A DNA stretch of 28,492 bases, taken from positions 1 to 28,492 of the forward strand of contig JAZDLC010000211.1 of the NCBI GenBank assembly GCA_043802345.1. Reading direction: 5' to 3'. The notes beneath the pieces are model-generated. The model made no database searches. It was not told the origin of the DNA and saw nothing but the letters and a program-made list of their open reading frames with translations. The translations under genes were made by a program, and so were the position numbers. Positions within the stretch are counted from its first letter, which is position 1; each line of letters opens with the position of its first letter. Source of the stretch: JAZDLC01 sp043802345 (GTDB lineage: Bacteria > Planctomycetota > B15-G4 > JADJEK01). This document shows positions 15,723-24,125 of the stretch, piece by piece.

Positions 15723-16805
15723 ATGGTTCGCAGCAACGCCCTCATCCTCACCCTCGCCCTGGTCCTCTCCTCCGCCAGCTTCGCCCATGCCGACATCCAG
15801 GTTCCTTTTCATACCGCCGACATCAACACCGCTCTACTCATGGCTGGTCCAGGGGGGACGGTCACCGTCTCCCAAGGCACCTACTACGCGAACGTCTCCG
15901 TCCCCTTCTCGGGCCAGACCCTGCGGGCTGACGGAAAGGCCACGATCGACGCCGGTGGCGGCACCGGGATCTTCGTCGCCATCGGCGTTACCGGGGTGGT
16001 CATCGAGGACATGAATGTCCGCAACTGCTCAACGGGTATCTACGTCATGGGTGACAATGCGTTGGTGGACGGCTGCCAGGTCCGGCTCGCCGCGTCGTAC
16101 GGGGTCCTCCTCAATAACTCCGACAACAGCAGGGTCGAGCACACCAAGATCAAGGACACGGGCAGCCATGGCATCTACCTCTACCTGGCCAACAACTGTG
16201 TCGTCGAGGAGTGCAGCGTCAAGCGCGCGACTGGCAACGGCTTCTACGTGCTCGGCAACGTCAATTCGATCCTCGACAACAAGATCAGCGACACCGTCCT
16301 GCACGGAATCCAGCTCGGGACGGACACCAACGTGGCGTCCGGCAACCTGGTCGAGGAGAACGAGGTCACTGACGCACAGCAGGACGGAATCGTCTGCTAC
16401 AACATGGCCTCCAACAGCACCATCCAGGAGAACGTGGTCCGTGGCACCGCCTACGACGGCATCGACATCTTCAGCGGCAGCAACGGCCACACCCTGTTCA
16501 AGAACAAGGTCTACACCTCGGGCGACAACGGCATCGAGGTCGGCGGCGATAGCTGCACCGTCAGCGAGAACAAGTGCTGGCAGTCGCTCAACAACGGCAT
16601 CTACGTCGAGTCAGGATCGAACAGCAGCCTGTACTTCAAGAACAAGATCAAGTTCTGCCAGGATTACGGCATCAGGGTCTGGGGAACGGCGAACACCTTC
16701 ACCCAGAACAAGATGAAGTTCAACCTGCTCATGGACCTGTCCTCGGGCGTGGCGGCGGCCGCGAACACCTGGATCAACAACAAGTACAACACCTCGAACA
16801 TCTGA
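15723..16805 (+). CDS. Exported right-handed parallel beta-helix protein, copy 2
   Basis: 360 residues, exactly the length of the protein at 11584-12666 and alignable without gaps; most positions are identical. It has a signal peptide (ALILTLALVLSSASFAHA-D) and the same rungs: NCSTGIYVMGDNALVDG, DNSRVEHTKIKDTGSHG, NVNSILDNKISDTVLHG, NSTIQENVVRG. AGCAGGAG lies 8-9 nt before the ATG at 15723. The frame stays open upstream to an ATG at 15630, but that part is the shared leader and not coding. Differences cluster at exposed loop positions (FMSDNC versus YLANNC), as expected for paralogues diverging in surface or substrate specificity. No catalytic residues could be assigned. Confidence 0.88.
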   Translation: MVRSNALILTLALVLSSASFAHADIQVPFHTADINTALLMAGPGGTVTVSQGTYYANVSVPFSGQTLRADGKATIDAGGGTGIFVAIGVTGVVIEDMNVRNCSTGIYVMGDNALVDGCQVRLAASYGVLLNNSDNSRVEHTKIKDTGSHGIYLYLANNCVVEECSVKRATGNGFYVLGNVNSILDNKISDTVLHGIQLGTDTNVASGNLVEENEVTDAQQDGIVCYNMASNSTIQENVVRGTAYDGIDIFSGSNGHTLFKNKVYTSGDNGIEVGGDSCTVSENKCWQSLNNGIYVESGSNSSLYFKNKIKFCQDYGIRVWGTANTFTQNKMKFNLLMDLSSGVAAAANTWINNKYNTSNI

Positions 16806-16861
16806 CGACAGGACCGCGGCGGCCCTCTTCAGAAGGCCGCACGGGAATCGAGACGCACCCT

Positions 16862-16895
16862 GAGCGCCGGCACCGCACCCGCGATGCCGGCGCTC
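16862..16895 (+). terminator. Terminator hairpin of beta-helix copy 2
   Basis: GAGCGCCGGCA pairs with TGCCGGCGCTC, an 11-bp perfect stem with a 12-nt loop, followed by GCTCGTTTG. It is homologous to the hairpin at 12714-12745; the flanking CACCCTGAGCGCCGGCA is shared. Confidence 0.7.
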
Positions 16896-16991
16896 GCTCG
16901 TTTGCGGTGAGAAGGCCGGGCCCGGACCGCTACAATCCCCGCATGATCGGAATCGCTGAACACCCCCGTATCGAGCCAGTCGCGGTCCGAC

Positions 16992-18185
16992 ATGCCCTCA
17001 CGGACTGAGCCGTATTCCGTCGAGCTCGAGAGCGTCCTGCGCCTGTGGCTGTACCGCCAGGGGCTCGCCGGAGCGGCTCCGGCCAGGCTGAGCCGCGACG
17101 CCTTCGTCGATCACCTCGAGCGGTGCGGCGGCCTGCAGATGGACAGCGTCAATGTCGTCGACCGCGCGCACTATCTGACGCTCTGGAGCCGCTTCGGCAG
17201 TTACGACCGCCGCCAGGTCGACGCCTGGATCTACGAGGATCGCGTCGCCTACGAATACTGGGGGCACGAGGCGAGCGTGCTGGCCGCGAGCCGGCTGCCG
17301 CGCAGCCTCCGCCACATGCGCCGCTTCCGGCCGGAGGGGCCATGGTGGAGCGAGCGTCTGCCGGGACGGTCGTCCGTGCGGCGCGTCCTGCGGCGCCTGC
17401 GGGAAGAAGGCCCGCTCGAGAGCAAGGACTTCGAGAAGAGGCCCGGGGAGTCGGGCGCCTGGTGGGACTGGAAGGAGGACAAGCGGGCGCTCGAACTCCT
17501 CTGGCACCGGGGGCGCGTCGCCACCTCTCGCCGCAACCACTTCCGCCGCGCCTATGACCTCGCCGAGCGCGTCTATGGAGACGTGCTACCGGAGAGTCTC
17601 ACGGAGTATCAGGACGGTTGGCTGCTGGACGGCCTGTCGGGAAACGGGATCGCCAGCGAGCGTCACCTCACGAACTACGTGACCGCGCCGCGCCTCCTGG
17701 CACAGGAGCGCGCGCAGATCATCCAGCGCAACCTCCGTTCAGGCAGGGTCGTGCGTGTCAGCGTCAAGGGGCGGGACGACACCTACCTGGCACTGCCCGA
17801 GGCGCTCGAGGGGATCGATGCGCTCGAAGAGGCGCGCGGCACCCGCCTCATCTGCCCCTTCGACTCCTTGCTCTGGCAACGCGATCGGGCGCACGAGCTG
17901 CTCGATTTCCACTACCGGATCGAGATCTACCTGCCGCCGAAACAGCGCACGTTCGGTTACTACGTGCTGCCGATCCTGCATGATGGCCGGCTGGTCGGCC
18001 GCCTCGATCCGAAGCTGCACCGCGATCAGGGGCGGCTGGAAATCAAGTCGATCCACCTCGAACCGGGGTTCCAGCGGACGAAGCGATTCGAGCGGGCGCT
18101 GGCCGGGACGCTGCGTGGGCTCGCCGATTTCCTCGCGGCGAAGGAGGTGGAGCTGCCGCGGGATTGGCGGCAACTGCCGCACTGA
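16992..18185 (+). CDS. YcaQ/AlkX-family winged-helix DNA glycosylase-like protein
   Basis: 397 residues, normal for the YcaQ (crosslink-unhooking DNA glycosylase) family of winged-helix proteins. The family's catalytic Q-x-D motif is present as LQMDSVNVVDRAHYLTLWSR near residues 47-66. Other family blocks are VAYEYWGHEASVLA, YTxP-region equivalents, LICPFDSLLWQRDRAHELLDF, KRTFGYY-like QRTFGYYVLPILHDGRLVGR, and DPKLHRDQGRLEIKSIHLEP. Known members excise alkylated or crosslinked bases; activity here is inferred from the family. It starts ~100 nt after the beta-helix terminator and a TACAAT box at 16938 could be its -10 element. It is a stand-alone gene. Confidence 0.9.
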   Translation: MPSRTEPYSVELESVLRLWLYRQGLAGAAPARLSRDAFVDHLERCGGLQMDSVNVVDRAHYLTLWSRFGSYDRRQVDAWIYEDRVAYEYWGHEASVLAASRLPRSLRHMRRFRPEGPWWSERLPGRSSVRRVLRRLREEGPLESKDFEKRPGESGAWWDWKEDKRALELLWHRGRVATSRRNHFRRAYDLAERVYGDVLPESLTEYQDGWLLDGLSGNGIASERHLTNYVTAPRLLAQERAQIIQRNLRSGRVVRVSVKGRDDTYLALPEALEGIDALEEARGTRLICPFDSLLWQRDRAHELLDFHYRIEIYLPPKQRTFGYYVLPILHDGRLVGRLDPKLHRDQGRLEIKSIHLEPGFQRTKRFERALAGTLRGLADFLAAKEVELPRDWRQLPH

Positions 18186-18292
18186 GCCGCGAGCCAGAGG
18201 ACCAAACGCTCCGGATCGACCTGGACCGGCCGCTGGTCGTTTTCTTTCAATACACGAAATCCCTCACGAGTCTGGAGACGTCTCCCACCAGC

Positions 18293-21200
18293 ATGCGAGT
18301 GCCGCAACCAGCACCGCCCGATCTCGCGGCTCTCTTCCAGGAGCACCGCACCGGCCTGGCCGCCGCGGTCCGCGGCGTTCTCGGCCCAGGCGCCGAGGTG
18401 CAAGAGGTGCTCCAGGAAGCGTTTCTGCGCGTCTGGCGAGCCCGGGACCGACAGGTCCAGGAGGGCAATCTGGTCGGCTTCGTCTTTGTGGTCACGTTGA
18501 ACCTGGCCCGGGATCTCCGCCGCAAGGAGAGACGCCTGGGTCGAACGACTCCGCTCGAGGAGGTGTCCGAAATGAGGCTCACATCGAAAGGCCCGCCACC
18601 CACCGAACGGGCGGAACGAACTGAAGCGGTGGCAGCCGCGCGCGAGGCGATCTTGAAGCTGGAGGTGGTCGATCCGCTGGACCGGCCCACCAGCGCGAAG
18701 GGGAAGATCCTCGACGCAGAGGGGCGGCAGGTGGCGTCGTTCGAGACGTCGCATCAGGGGCGGGCCCGCTTCCTGATCACTCCGCGGCCCGGCGAGAGTT
18801 ACCGGCTCGAGTTCAGCGAGCCGGAGGCGGCGCCGGTTCCCCTGCCCGTGGCGCGGTCGACCGGGCCGACCCTCCGTTCGCTGCGCGACTCGTACGCTCC
18901 GGGTGAACCGCTGGCGCTGGCGATCCATACACCAGGCAACGGCCCCTGGATGGTCGGCGCGTTCCTGCGCGGCATCCTGGTCGCTCACGACACCTTCAGC
19001 GGCAGCGGCGATCAGGAGATCGCGCTCGACCTGCCGGAGCGGGCGAGCGGCGTACTGCGGATCACCCTGTTCGACCCCGTTCTGACGCCGGTCGCCGAGC
19101 GCCTGGTCCACCGGTCATCCGGCCGTGACCTGGTGGTCGAGATCGATCCGGTCGACCCGAGTCTGGCCCCCGGCGATCACCAGCAGGTGGAGATCACGAC
19201 CCGCGACGACCAGGGGAAGCCGGTGGCGGCGATCGTCGGACTCACGGTCACCGATCGCGCGGTCCGCGATCTGTATGACGAAGCGCGCGTCGGCCTCGTG
19301 GATCAGGCCTACCTGCTGGCCGATGTCGGCGATCTCGAGGACGTACACGAGTTCCTGGCGCACGACGCCGAGTCGGCGCGAAACATCGATCTCCTGCTCG
19401 GCACCCGCGGGTGGCGCCGCTTTGCATGGGTCGATCCCGGGACCTTCCTGGCGGAGCACGGGCAGGAGTCTGGTGTCTTCCTTGCCCGCGAAGCGCTGGC
19501 GCAAGCGCCGCAGGTGGTCGATACCAGTCACGCCAGGATGGAGACGTTCCAGGACCTCTCCAGAGACTCACGACTCTCTCGGCGGTTTGCGCTGTTCGCC
19601 ACGGTCACTGTCGGTTTGCTGTTCGTGCTCATGCTCCTGGCCTGGGGTGCGGAGCGGTTCGCCAGGTATTACGTCTCGCGCGGTCTCCCGGTCCGGATCG
19701 CGTTCGGCGTCTTGCTGGGTGTCGTGCCGGTCCTGCTCGCCGGCTTCTTCCTGGTGAGGTCGAAAGTGCAGCCGATGATGGCCGGCGACGAGGCCGCGCC
19801 GGTCATGGCCCGGTTCGCCGCCAACGCAGTGCATGATGAACCGGCGGGAGAAGCCGCGGAAGATCTCCCGCGGGACGATGGTGCCGATGCCTGGAAGAGG
19901 TTTGCCGCCTTCGCGCAGGTCCGCGACGACCGGGCCGCACCCGAAAACCGTTTCGACGAACCGTTGGCTCTTGTGGAACACGATATCGTCGAGGGCCAGG
20001 ACTTCGAACCGGACGCGGGGCGGATGAAGAACCTCGCGGCGTTCGGATACCTCGTACGTGGTGAGGACGAGGAGGGCGTCTTCTTCGACCAGATCGACCG
20101 GGGCCGCTTGCGCATGGACTGGCAGTCGCGGCAGTACCTGGTGCGCGAGTACGCTCACGAGAACCCCCGCGGACCGACGCGCGACGACTTCTCCGAGACA
20201 GTCTACTGGAACGCCGGGTTGGCCACCGACGCCGATGGCAAGGCGCGGGTGGAGTTCGACGTCAGCGACTCGGTCACCACCTGGAGCGTCTTCGCCGATG
20301 CTCACGGCGCGGGTCGGCTCGGCCAGGGGAGCGCCGAGTTCGAGGCGAAGATTCCGTTCCGCATGGAACCGGTTCTCCCGGTCGAGGTGACCGAAGGGGA
20401 CCGCCTGCAGCTTCCGGTGGCGCTCCTTTGCGAGGACCCCGAGATCGACCGGGTCACGGTTCATGCGGAGGCGAGCGGACCGCTCGAGTTCGCGGAAGAT
20501 CCTTCTGGCGAGCTGCCGATCGCGGCCGGCCGCTGGCTGATCCCGGTCGTCGTCACCGGAGCGAACGAAGAGGGCCGGATCACCCTTTCCGGCAATGCGC
20601 GGCGCTGGGGCGACCGGGTCGAACACGCGCTTCGAATCGTGCCGAAGGGCTTCCCGCAGAAACTCTCCCGGAGCGGCCGGGTGGACGGTCTCGTCCGATT
20701 CAACGTGACCCTGCCGGAGTCGATGGTGCCGGGGTCGCTGTCTGCCAACCTCAAGCTCTACCCCTCGCCGCTGGCGACGATCCTGGACGGCATGGACGGC
20801 CTGCTGCAGGAGCCTTGCGGCTGCTTCGAACAGGCCTCCAGCAGCAACTACCCGAACCTGATGGCGCTGGCCTACATGGAAGCGGCCGGCGGCGACGACC
20901 CGGCCCTGATGAAGCGGTCCCGAGAGCTGCTCGAGCGCGGCTACGGTCTGATCACCGGCTACGAGTGCAGCGAGCGCGGCTATGAGTGGTTCGGCGCCGA
21001 TCCGGGGCACGAGGCGCTGACCGCCTACGGGCTGCTCGAGTTCCATGACATGAGCACGGTCTATAACGTCGACCGGGAGATGCTCGAGCGAACCCGCCAG
21101 TGGATTCTCGGCCGCCGCGACGGCAAGGGCGGGTTCGGGCGGAACGAGCGCGCCCTCGACTCATTCGGCGCGGCGCCACAGGCAGTCACCGATGCGTACG

Positions 21201-22243
21201 TCACCTATGCCCTGCTTTCGACCGGCTCCGATCCATCCAGCTTGAAGGCGGAAGTGGACCGCATGGAGGAGCGGGCGCAGAAGAGCGATGATCCATACGA
21301 GATCGCTCTCGCCGCCAGCAGTCTCCAGCATGCCGGCCGGACCCTTGCCGCCGACCAGGCCCGGGATCGCCTGAAGAGCATGCAGCAGGGTGACGGCGCG
21401 GTGGCCGGAACCACCTCCAGCATCACCTCTTCCCGGGGAACCAACCTGGAAGTCGAAACGACCGGCTTCGCCGTGCTCGCATGGCTGGAAGACCCGGACG
21501 ACCGGGCGGCGGTCGAACAGGCGATGACCTTCCTCCTGGGCCAGCGTTCCGCCACGGGCCGGTTTGGCGCCACCCAGGCGACGATCGTCGCGATGAAGGC
21601 GCTGACCGCCTATGCCGAGGCCGCACGCACCGTGGTCAACGACGGACAGCTCACCATTTCGATCAACGGCCGGAAGGTCCACGAGGAGACGGTGCACGCC
21701 GGCCAGCGCGGCGCGCTCCAGTTCGACTGGCTGGGGAAAAGCCTGCAGCCGGGCGACAACGAGATCGTCCTGGAGCTTTCGGGCGGCAACGAGTTCCCGT
21801 ATGCCTTCGACCTCGATTCTTTCGCCGAGCAGCCGGCCGACGACCCTGACGGCGCGGTCGAGATCGATGTGGCGCTGGCGAAAGACACGGTGGAAGAAGG
21901 GATGACGGTGCCGCTCTCCATCACGGTAAGGAACCGCTCCGAGAAGAGCGTGCCGATGACCCTGGCGATCGTCGGCCTGCCGGCCGGCCTCCACGCCGAC
22001 CGGAAGATCCTGGACGATCTACAAGAGGCGGGCCGCTTCGACCTGTGGGAGATCAAAGGCCGCGAGCTGATCTTCTACTGGCGCGGCCTGGCGGAGCGGT
22101 CCGAACGGAAGGTCGACATCGACCTGGTCGCCCGGATCCCCGGCGTCACCACCGGACCGGCGTCACGCGCCTACCTCTATTACACCGACAACCAGAAGTG
22201 CTGGGCCGACCCGCTCACCGTCACGGTGCTCCCGGCCCGGTAG
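18293..22243 (+). CDS. In-frame fusion: ECF sigma-factor region 2 joined to a truncated alpha-2-macroglobulin
   Basis: 1316 residues from the ATG at 18293; the frame is open further upstream but that overlaps the previous gene. Residues ~10-95 are sigma-70 region 2 of ECF type (VQEVLQEAFLRVWRAR, FVFVVTLNLARDLRRKER). Region 4, expected next, is absent. From ~120 the sequence is alpha-2-macroglobulin: an MG-type strand set (GKILDAEGRQVASFETSHQG), two transmembrane segments at ~430-490, an ANA-rich middle, and the thioester motif PCGCFEQ with Cys844 and Gln847, then the alpha/alpha-toroid and receptor-like domains. Bacterial A2Ms trap proteases in the periplasm; a cytosolic sigma domain in front makes topological sense only because of the internal membrane segments. 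The alternatives are a deletion event or an assembly chimera near 18660. No Shine-Dalgarno sequence precedes the ATG. Confidence 0.78.
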   Translation: MRVPQPAPPDLAALFQEHRTGLAAAVRGVLGPGAEVQEVLQEAFLRVWRARDRQVQEGNLVGFVFVVTLNLARDLRRKERRLGRTTPLEEVSEMRLTSKGPPPTERAERTEAVAAAREAILKLEVVDPLDRPTSAKGKILDAEGRQVASFETSHQGRARFLITPRPGESYRLEFSEPEAAPVPLPVARSTGPTLRSLRDSYAPGEPLALAIHTPGNGPWMVGAFLRGILVAHDTFSGSGDQEIALDLPERASGVLRITLFDPVLTPVAERLVHRSSGRDLVVEIDPVDPSLAPGDHQQVEITTRDDQGKPVAAIVGLTVTDRAVRDLYDEARVGLVDQAYLLADVGDLEDVHEFLAHDAESARNIDLLLGTRGWRRFAWVDPGTFLAEHGQESGVFLAREALAQAPQVVDTSHARMETFQDLSRDSRLSRRFALFATVTVGLLFVLMLLAWGAERFARYYVSRGLPVRIAFGVLLGVVPVLLAGFFLVRSKVQPMMAGDEAAPVMARFAANAVHDEPAGEAAEDLPRDDGADAWKRFAAFAQVRDDRAAPENRFDEPLALVEHDIVEGQDFEPDAGRMKNLAAFGYLVRGEDEEGVFFDQIDRGRLRMDWQSRQYLVREYAHENPRGPTRDDFSETVYWNAGLATDADGKARVEFDVSDSVTTWSVFADAHGAGRLGQGSAEFEAKIPFRMEPVLPVEVTEGDRLQLPVALLCEDPEIDRVTVHAEASGPLEFAEDPSGELPIAAGRWLIPVVVTGANEEGRITLSGNARRWGDRVEHALRIVPKGFPQKLSRSGRVDGLVRFNVTLPESMVPGSLSANLKLYPSPLATILDGMDGLLQEPCGCFEQASSSNYPNLMALAYMEAAGGDDPALMKRSRELLERGYGLITGYECSERGYEWFGADPGHEALTAYGLLEFHDMSTVYNVDREMLERTRQWILGRRDGKGGFGRNERALDSFGAAPQAVTDAYVTYALLSTGSDPSSLKAEVDRMEERAQKSDDPYEIALAASSLQHAGRTLAADQARDRLKSMQQGDGAVAGTTSSITSSRGTNLEVETTGFAVLAWLEDPDDRAAVEQAMTFLLGQRSATGRFGATQATIVAMKALTAYAEAARTVVNDGQLTISINGRKVHEETVHAGQRGALQFDWLGKSLQPGDNEIVLELSGGNEFPYAFDLDSFAEQPADDPDGAVEIDVALAKDTVEEGMTVPLSITVRNRSEKSVPMTLAIVGLPAGLHADRKILDDLQEAGRFDLWEIKGRELIFYWRGLAERSERKVDIDLVARIPGVTTGPASRAYLYYTDNQKCWADPLTVTVLPAR

Positions 22244-22409
22244 GGCCTCATCTCGCTGGACGGCGGTCTCCGAGCCCCGGCCTGTTGCACGGCGGCGACC
22301 AACGGCTGGCCCTCATCCGGCGAAGCCGGGGTTTTCGGGAGGGACGGCCCGACGCGTCCACTAGAATCGGCTGCGAGCCCACCCTTCCTGCCCTGGAGTC
22401 TGTGTTCGC

Positions 22410-24125
22410 ATGGTTCTCGACGCATCGGAGCCCGTAACCGGCGACTCTCGCCATCCGGTTGCGAGGCCCACGATCGGGATCGACTCCTACCGATCCCTCT
22501 CACAGGAGATTCTCCAGAGAGCCGCCAAGGGCTTGCTCAAGCGGCATTTCCTGGCGGAGGTGGTGGATCTTCTCGCTGGCTTTGCTCGCTGCGAGTCCGT
22601 CACGATTTGCCTGCGAGACGAAGCCCATTGCCATGTGCTCGAGTCCCGGAACGCCGAACGTGCGACTCACCAGCGGATTCGCCTGAACCACGATCCCCTG
22701 GAAAAGAGGCTCCTCTGCCGGCAGAGCGCCCGGCTGGAATCCTCTCTGGAACCGCTGTTGCTCGGCGATCTTGCCGGCGCCTGCGGGTGGCACGTCAATG
22801 GCGGCGCCGCCACGGAACCGGAGATGTCGGGCGAGCAGCGGCGCGAATTCGGCCGAGTCCTGGTTCCCATCCGCTGCGACCAGGAGTTCGCTGGATTGCT
22901 CAGTCTCGACGGCATCGCCGAGCAGTTCTGCGCGGGCGAGGGGGTCGCCTTCCTCCAGGGGATCGCGGAAGTCATCGGCCGGGCCCTGATCTTCAAGCGC
23001 GCGCACGTCGAACTCAGGGAACGAGTCAAGGAACTCTCCTGTCTCTACGGCATCGCGCGGGTCGTGGCCCAGCCGGAAGCCAGCCGAGACGAGGTTCTGC
23101 AGCGGATCGTCGAGCTTCTTCCCCCGGCCTGGCTCTTCCCCGACTTCGCCGTCGCCAGGATCGATGTCGAAGGCCAGAGCTTCAGAAGCGTGGACCACAA
23201 GGAATCCTCCGTGAAGCTCCGGTCCGAGGTTTTTGGGAATGGCCGCGTGCTGGGCTTCGTGGAGGTTGCGTACACCGAGGCGCTGCCGGACCTGGAGGTG
23301 GGCCCGTTTCTCGTTGAAGAGCGGAACCTCATCGACGCCGTCGCCCGCGAAGTCACCTTGTTCACGGAGCGGTCCCGCTCGGAGGAGGAGAGGGCGCTGC
23401 TCCACGAGCAACTGCGTCATGCGGATCGGCTGGCCACGATCGGGCAGTTGGCCGCGGGTGTCGCGCATGAGCTGAACGAGCCACTCGGCAATATCCTCGG
23501 CTTCGCTGAACTCATCCTGAAGTCGGAGAACCCGAAGGGGCAGTTTCGCAGAGACATGGACAAGATCGTGTGGGCATCGATTCACGCCCGAGAGGTCATC
23601 AAGAAGCTCATGGTGTTCGCCCGCCAACACCCACCCAAGAAGACGCCTCTGAGTCTCAACGATCTGGTGGACGAGGGGCTCTACTTCTTCGAAGCCCGGT
23701 GCGCCAAGGCCGGGATTGAACTCGTGCGGGAACTCTGGCCGGAACTGCCTTTCATCACGGCCGATCCGGGCCAGCTGAATCAGGTCCTGGTCAACCTCGT
23801 GGTCAATGCCATCCAGGCCATGCCGCGGGGTGGGACGATCCGCGTCGCGACCAGGGCCGTGACCGGCGGAGTCGTGTTCAGCGTGGAGGACACCGGGGTC
23901 GGGATGAGCGAGGAGGTCAAGCGCCAGGCCTTCGACCCGTTCTACACGACGAAGGACATGAGCGAGGGGACCGGCCTGGGCCTGCCGGTCGTGCACGGGA
24001 TTGTCAGTTCCCACCACGGGACCATCGAGGTTCAGTCCGAGGTGGGCGTCGGCACGCGGTTTGTCATTCAGTTTCCTCTCCAGCAGGACATGCCCAGAGT
24101 GGAGGTCCCTTCGGATGTCGGGTGA
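22410..24125 (+). CDS. GAF-type sensor histidine kinase
   Basis: 571 residues, no membrane segment, so a cytosolic sensor. Residues ~30-195 and ~205-315 look like two GAF-type domains (VTICLRDEAHCHVLE, FGRVLVPIRCDQEFAGLLSLD). The kinase core has the H-box GQLAAGVAHELNEPLGNILG with phospho-acceptor His353, the N-box NQVLVNLVVNAIQAMP, G1 VEDTGVGM, an F-box FDPFYTT and G2 GTGLGLPVVHGIV. This is an NtrB/ZraS-like kinase. The stop overlaps the start of the response regulator by 11 nt, so they are cognate. Cys residues in the GAF regions (FARCESVTICL, LVPIRCDQ, QFCAGEG) could bind a redox cofactor, but that is speculation. Likely partner: sigma-54 control of the redox operon downstream. Confidence 0.92.
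   Translation: MVLDASEPVTGDSRHPVARPTIGIDSYRSLSQEILQRAAKGLLKRHFLAEVVDLLAGFARCESVTICLRDEAHCHVLESRNAERATHQRIRLNHDPLEKRLLCRQSARLESSLEPLLLGDLAGACGWHVNGGAATEPEMSGEQRREFGRVLVPIRCDQEFAGLLSLDGIAEQFCAGEGVAFLQGIAEVIGRALIFKRAHVELRERVKELSCLYGIARVVAQPEASRDEVLQRIVELLPPAWLFPDFAVARIDVEGQSFRSVDHKESSVKLRSEVFGNGRVLGFVEVAYTEALPDLEVGPFLVEERNLIDAVAREVTLFTERSRSEEERALLHEQLRHADRLATIGQLAAGVAHELNEPLGNILGFAELILKSENPKGQFRRDMDKIVWASIHAREVIKKLMVFARQHPPKKTPLSLNDLVDEGLYFFEARCAKAGIELVRELWPELPFITADPGQLNQVLVNLVVNAIQAMPRGGTIRVATRAVTGGVVFSVEDTGVGMSEEVKRQAFDPFYTTKDMSEGTGLGLPVVHGIVSSHHGTIEVQSEVGVGTRFVIQFPLQQDMPRVEVPSDVG

Noticed and set aside
16944..17008. Short ORF ahead of the YcaQ-like gene
   Set aside because: 21 codons, overlapping the next gene, no ribosome site and no recognisable feature.
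18164..18292. N-terminal extension of the sigma/A2M frame to 18164
   Set aside because: It overlaps the end of the YcaQ-like gene and has no conserved content; the sigma region starts soon after the ATG at 18293.
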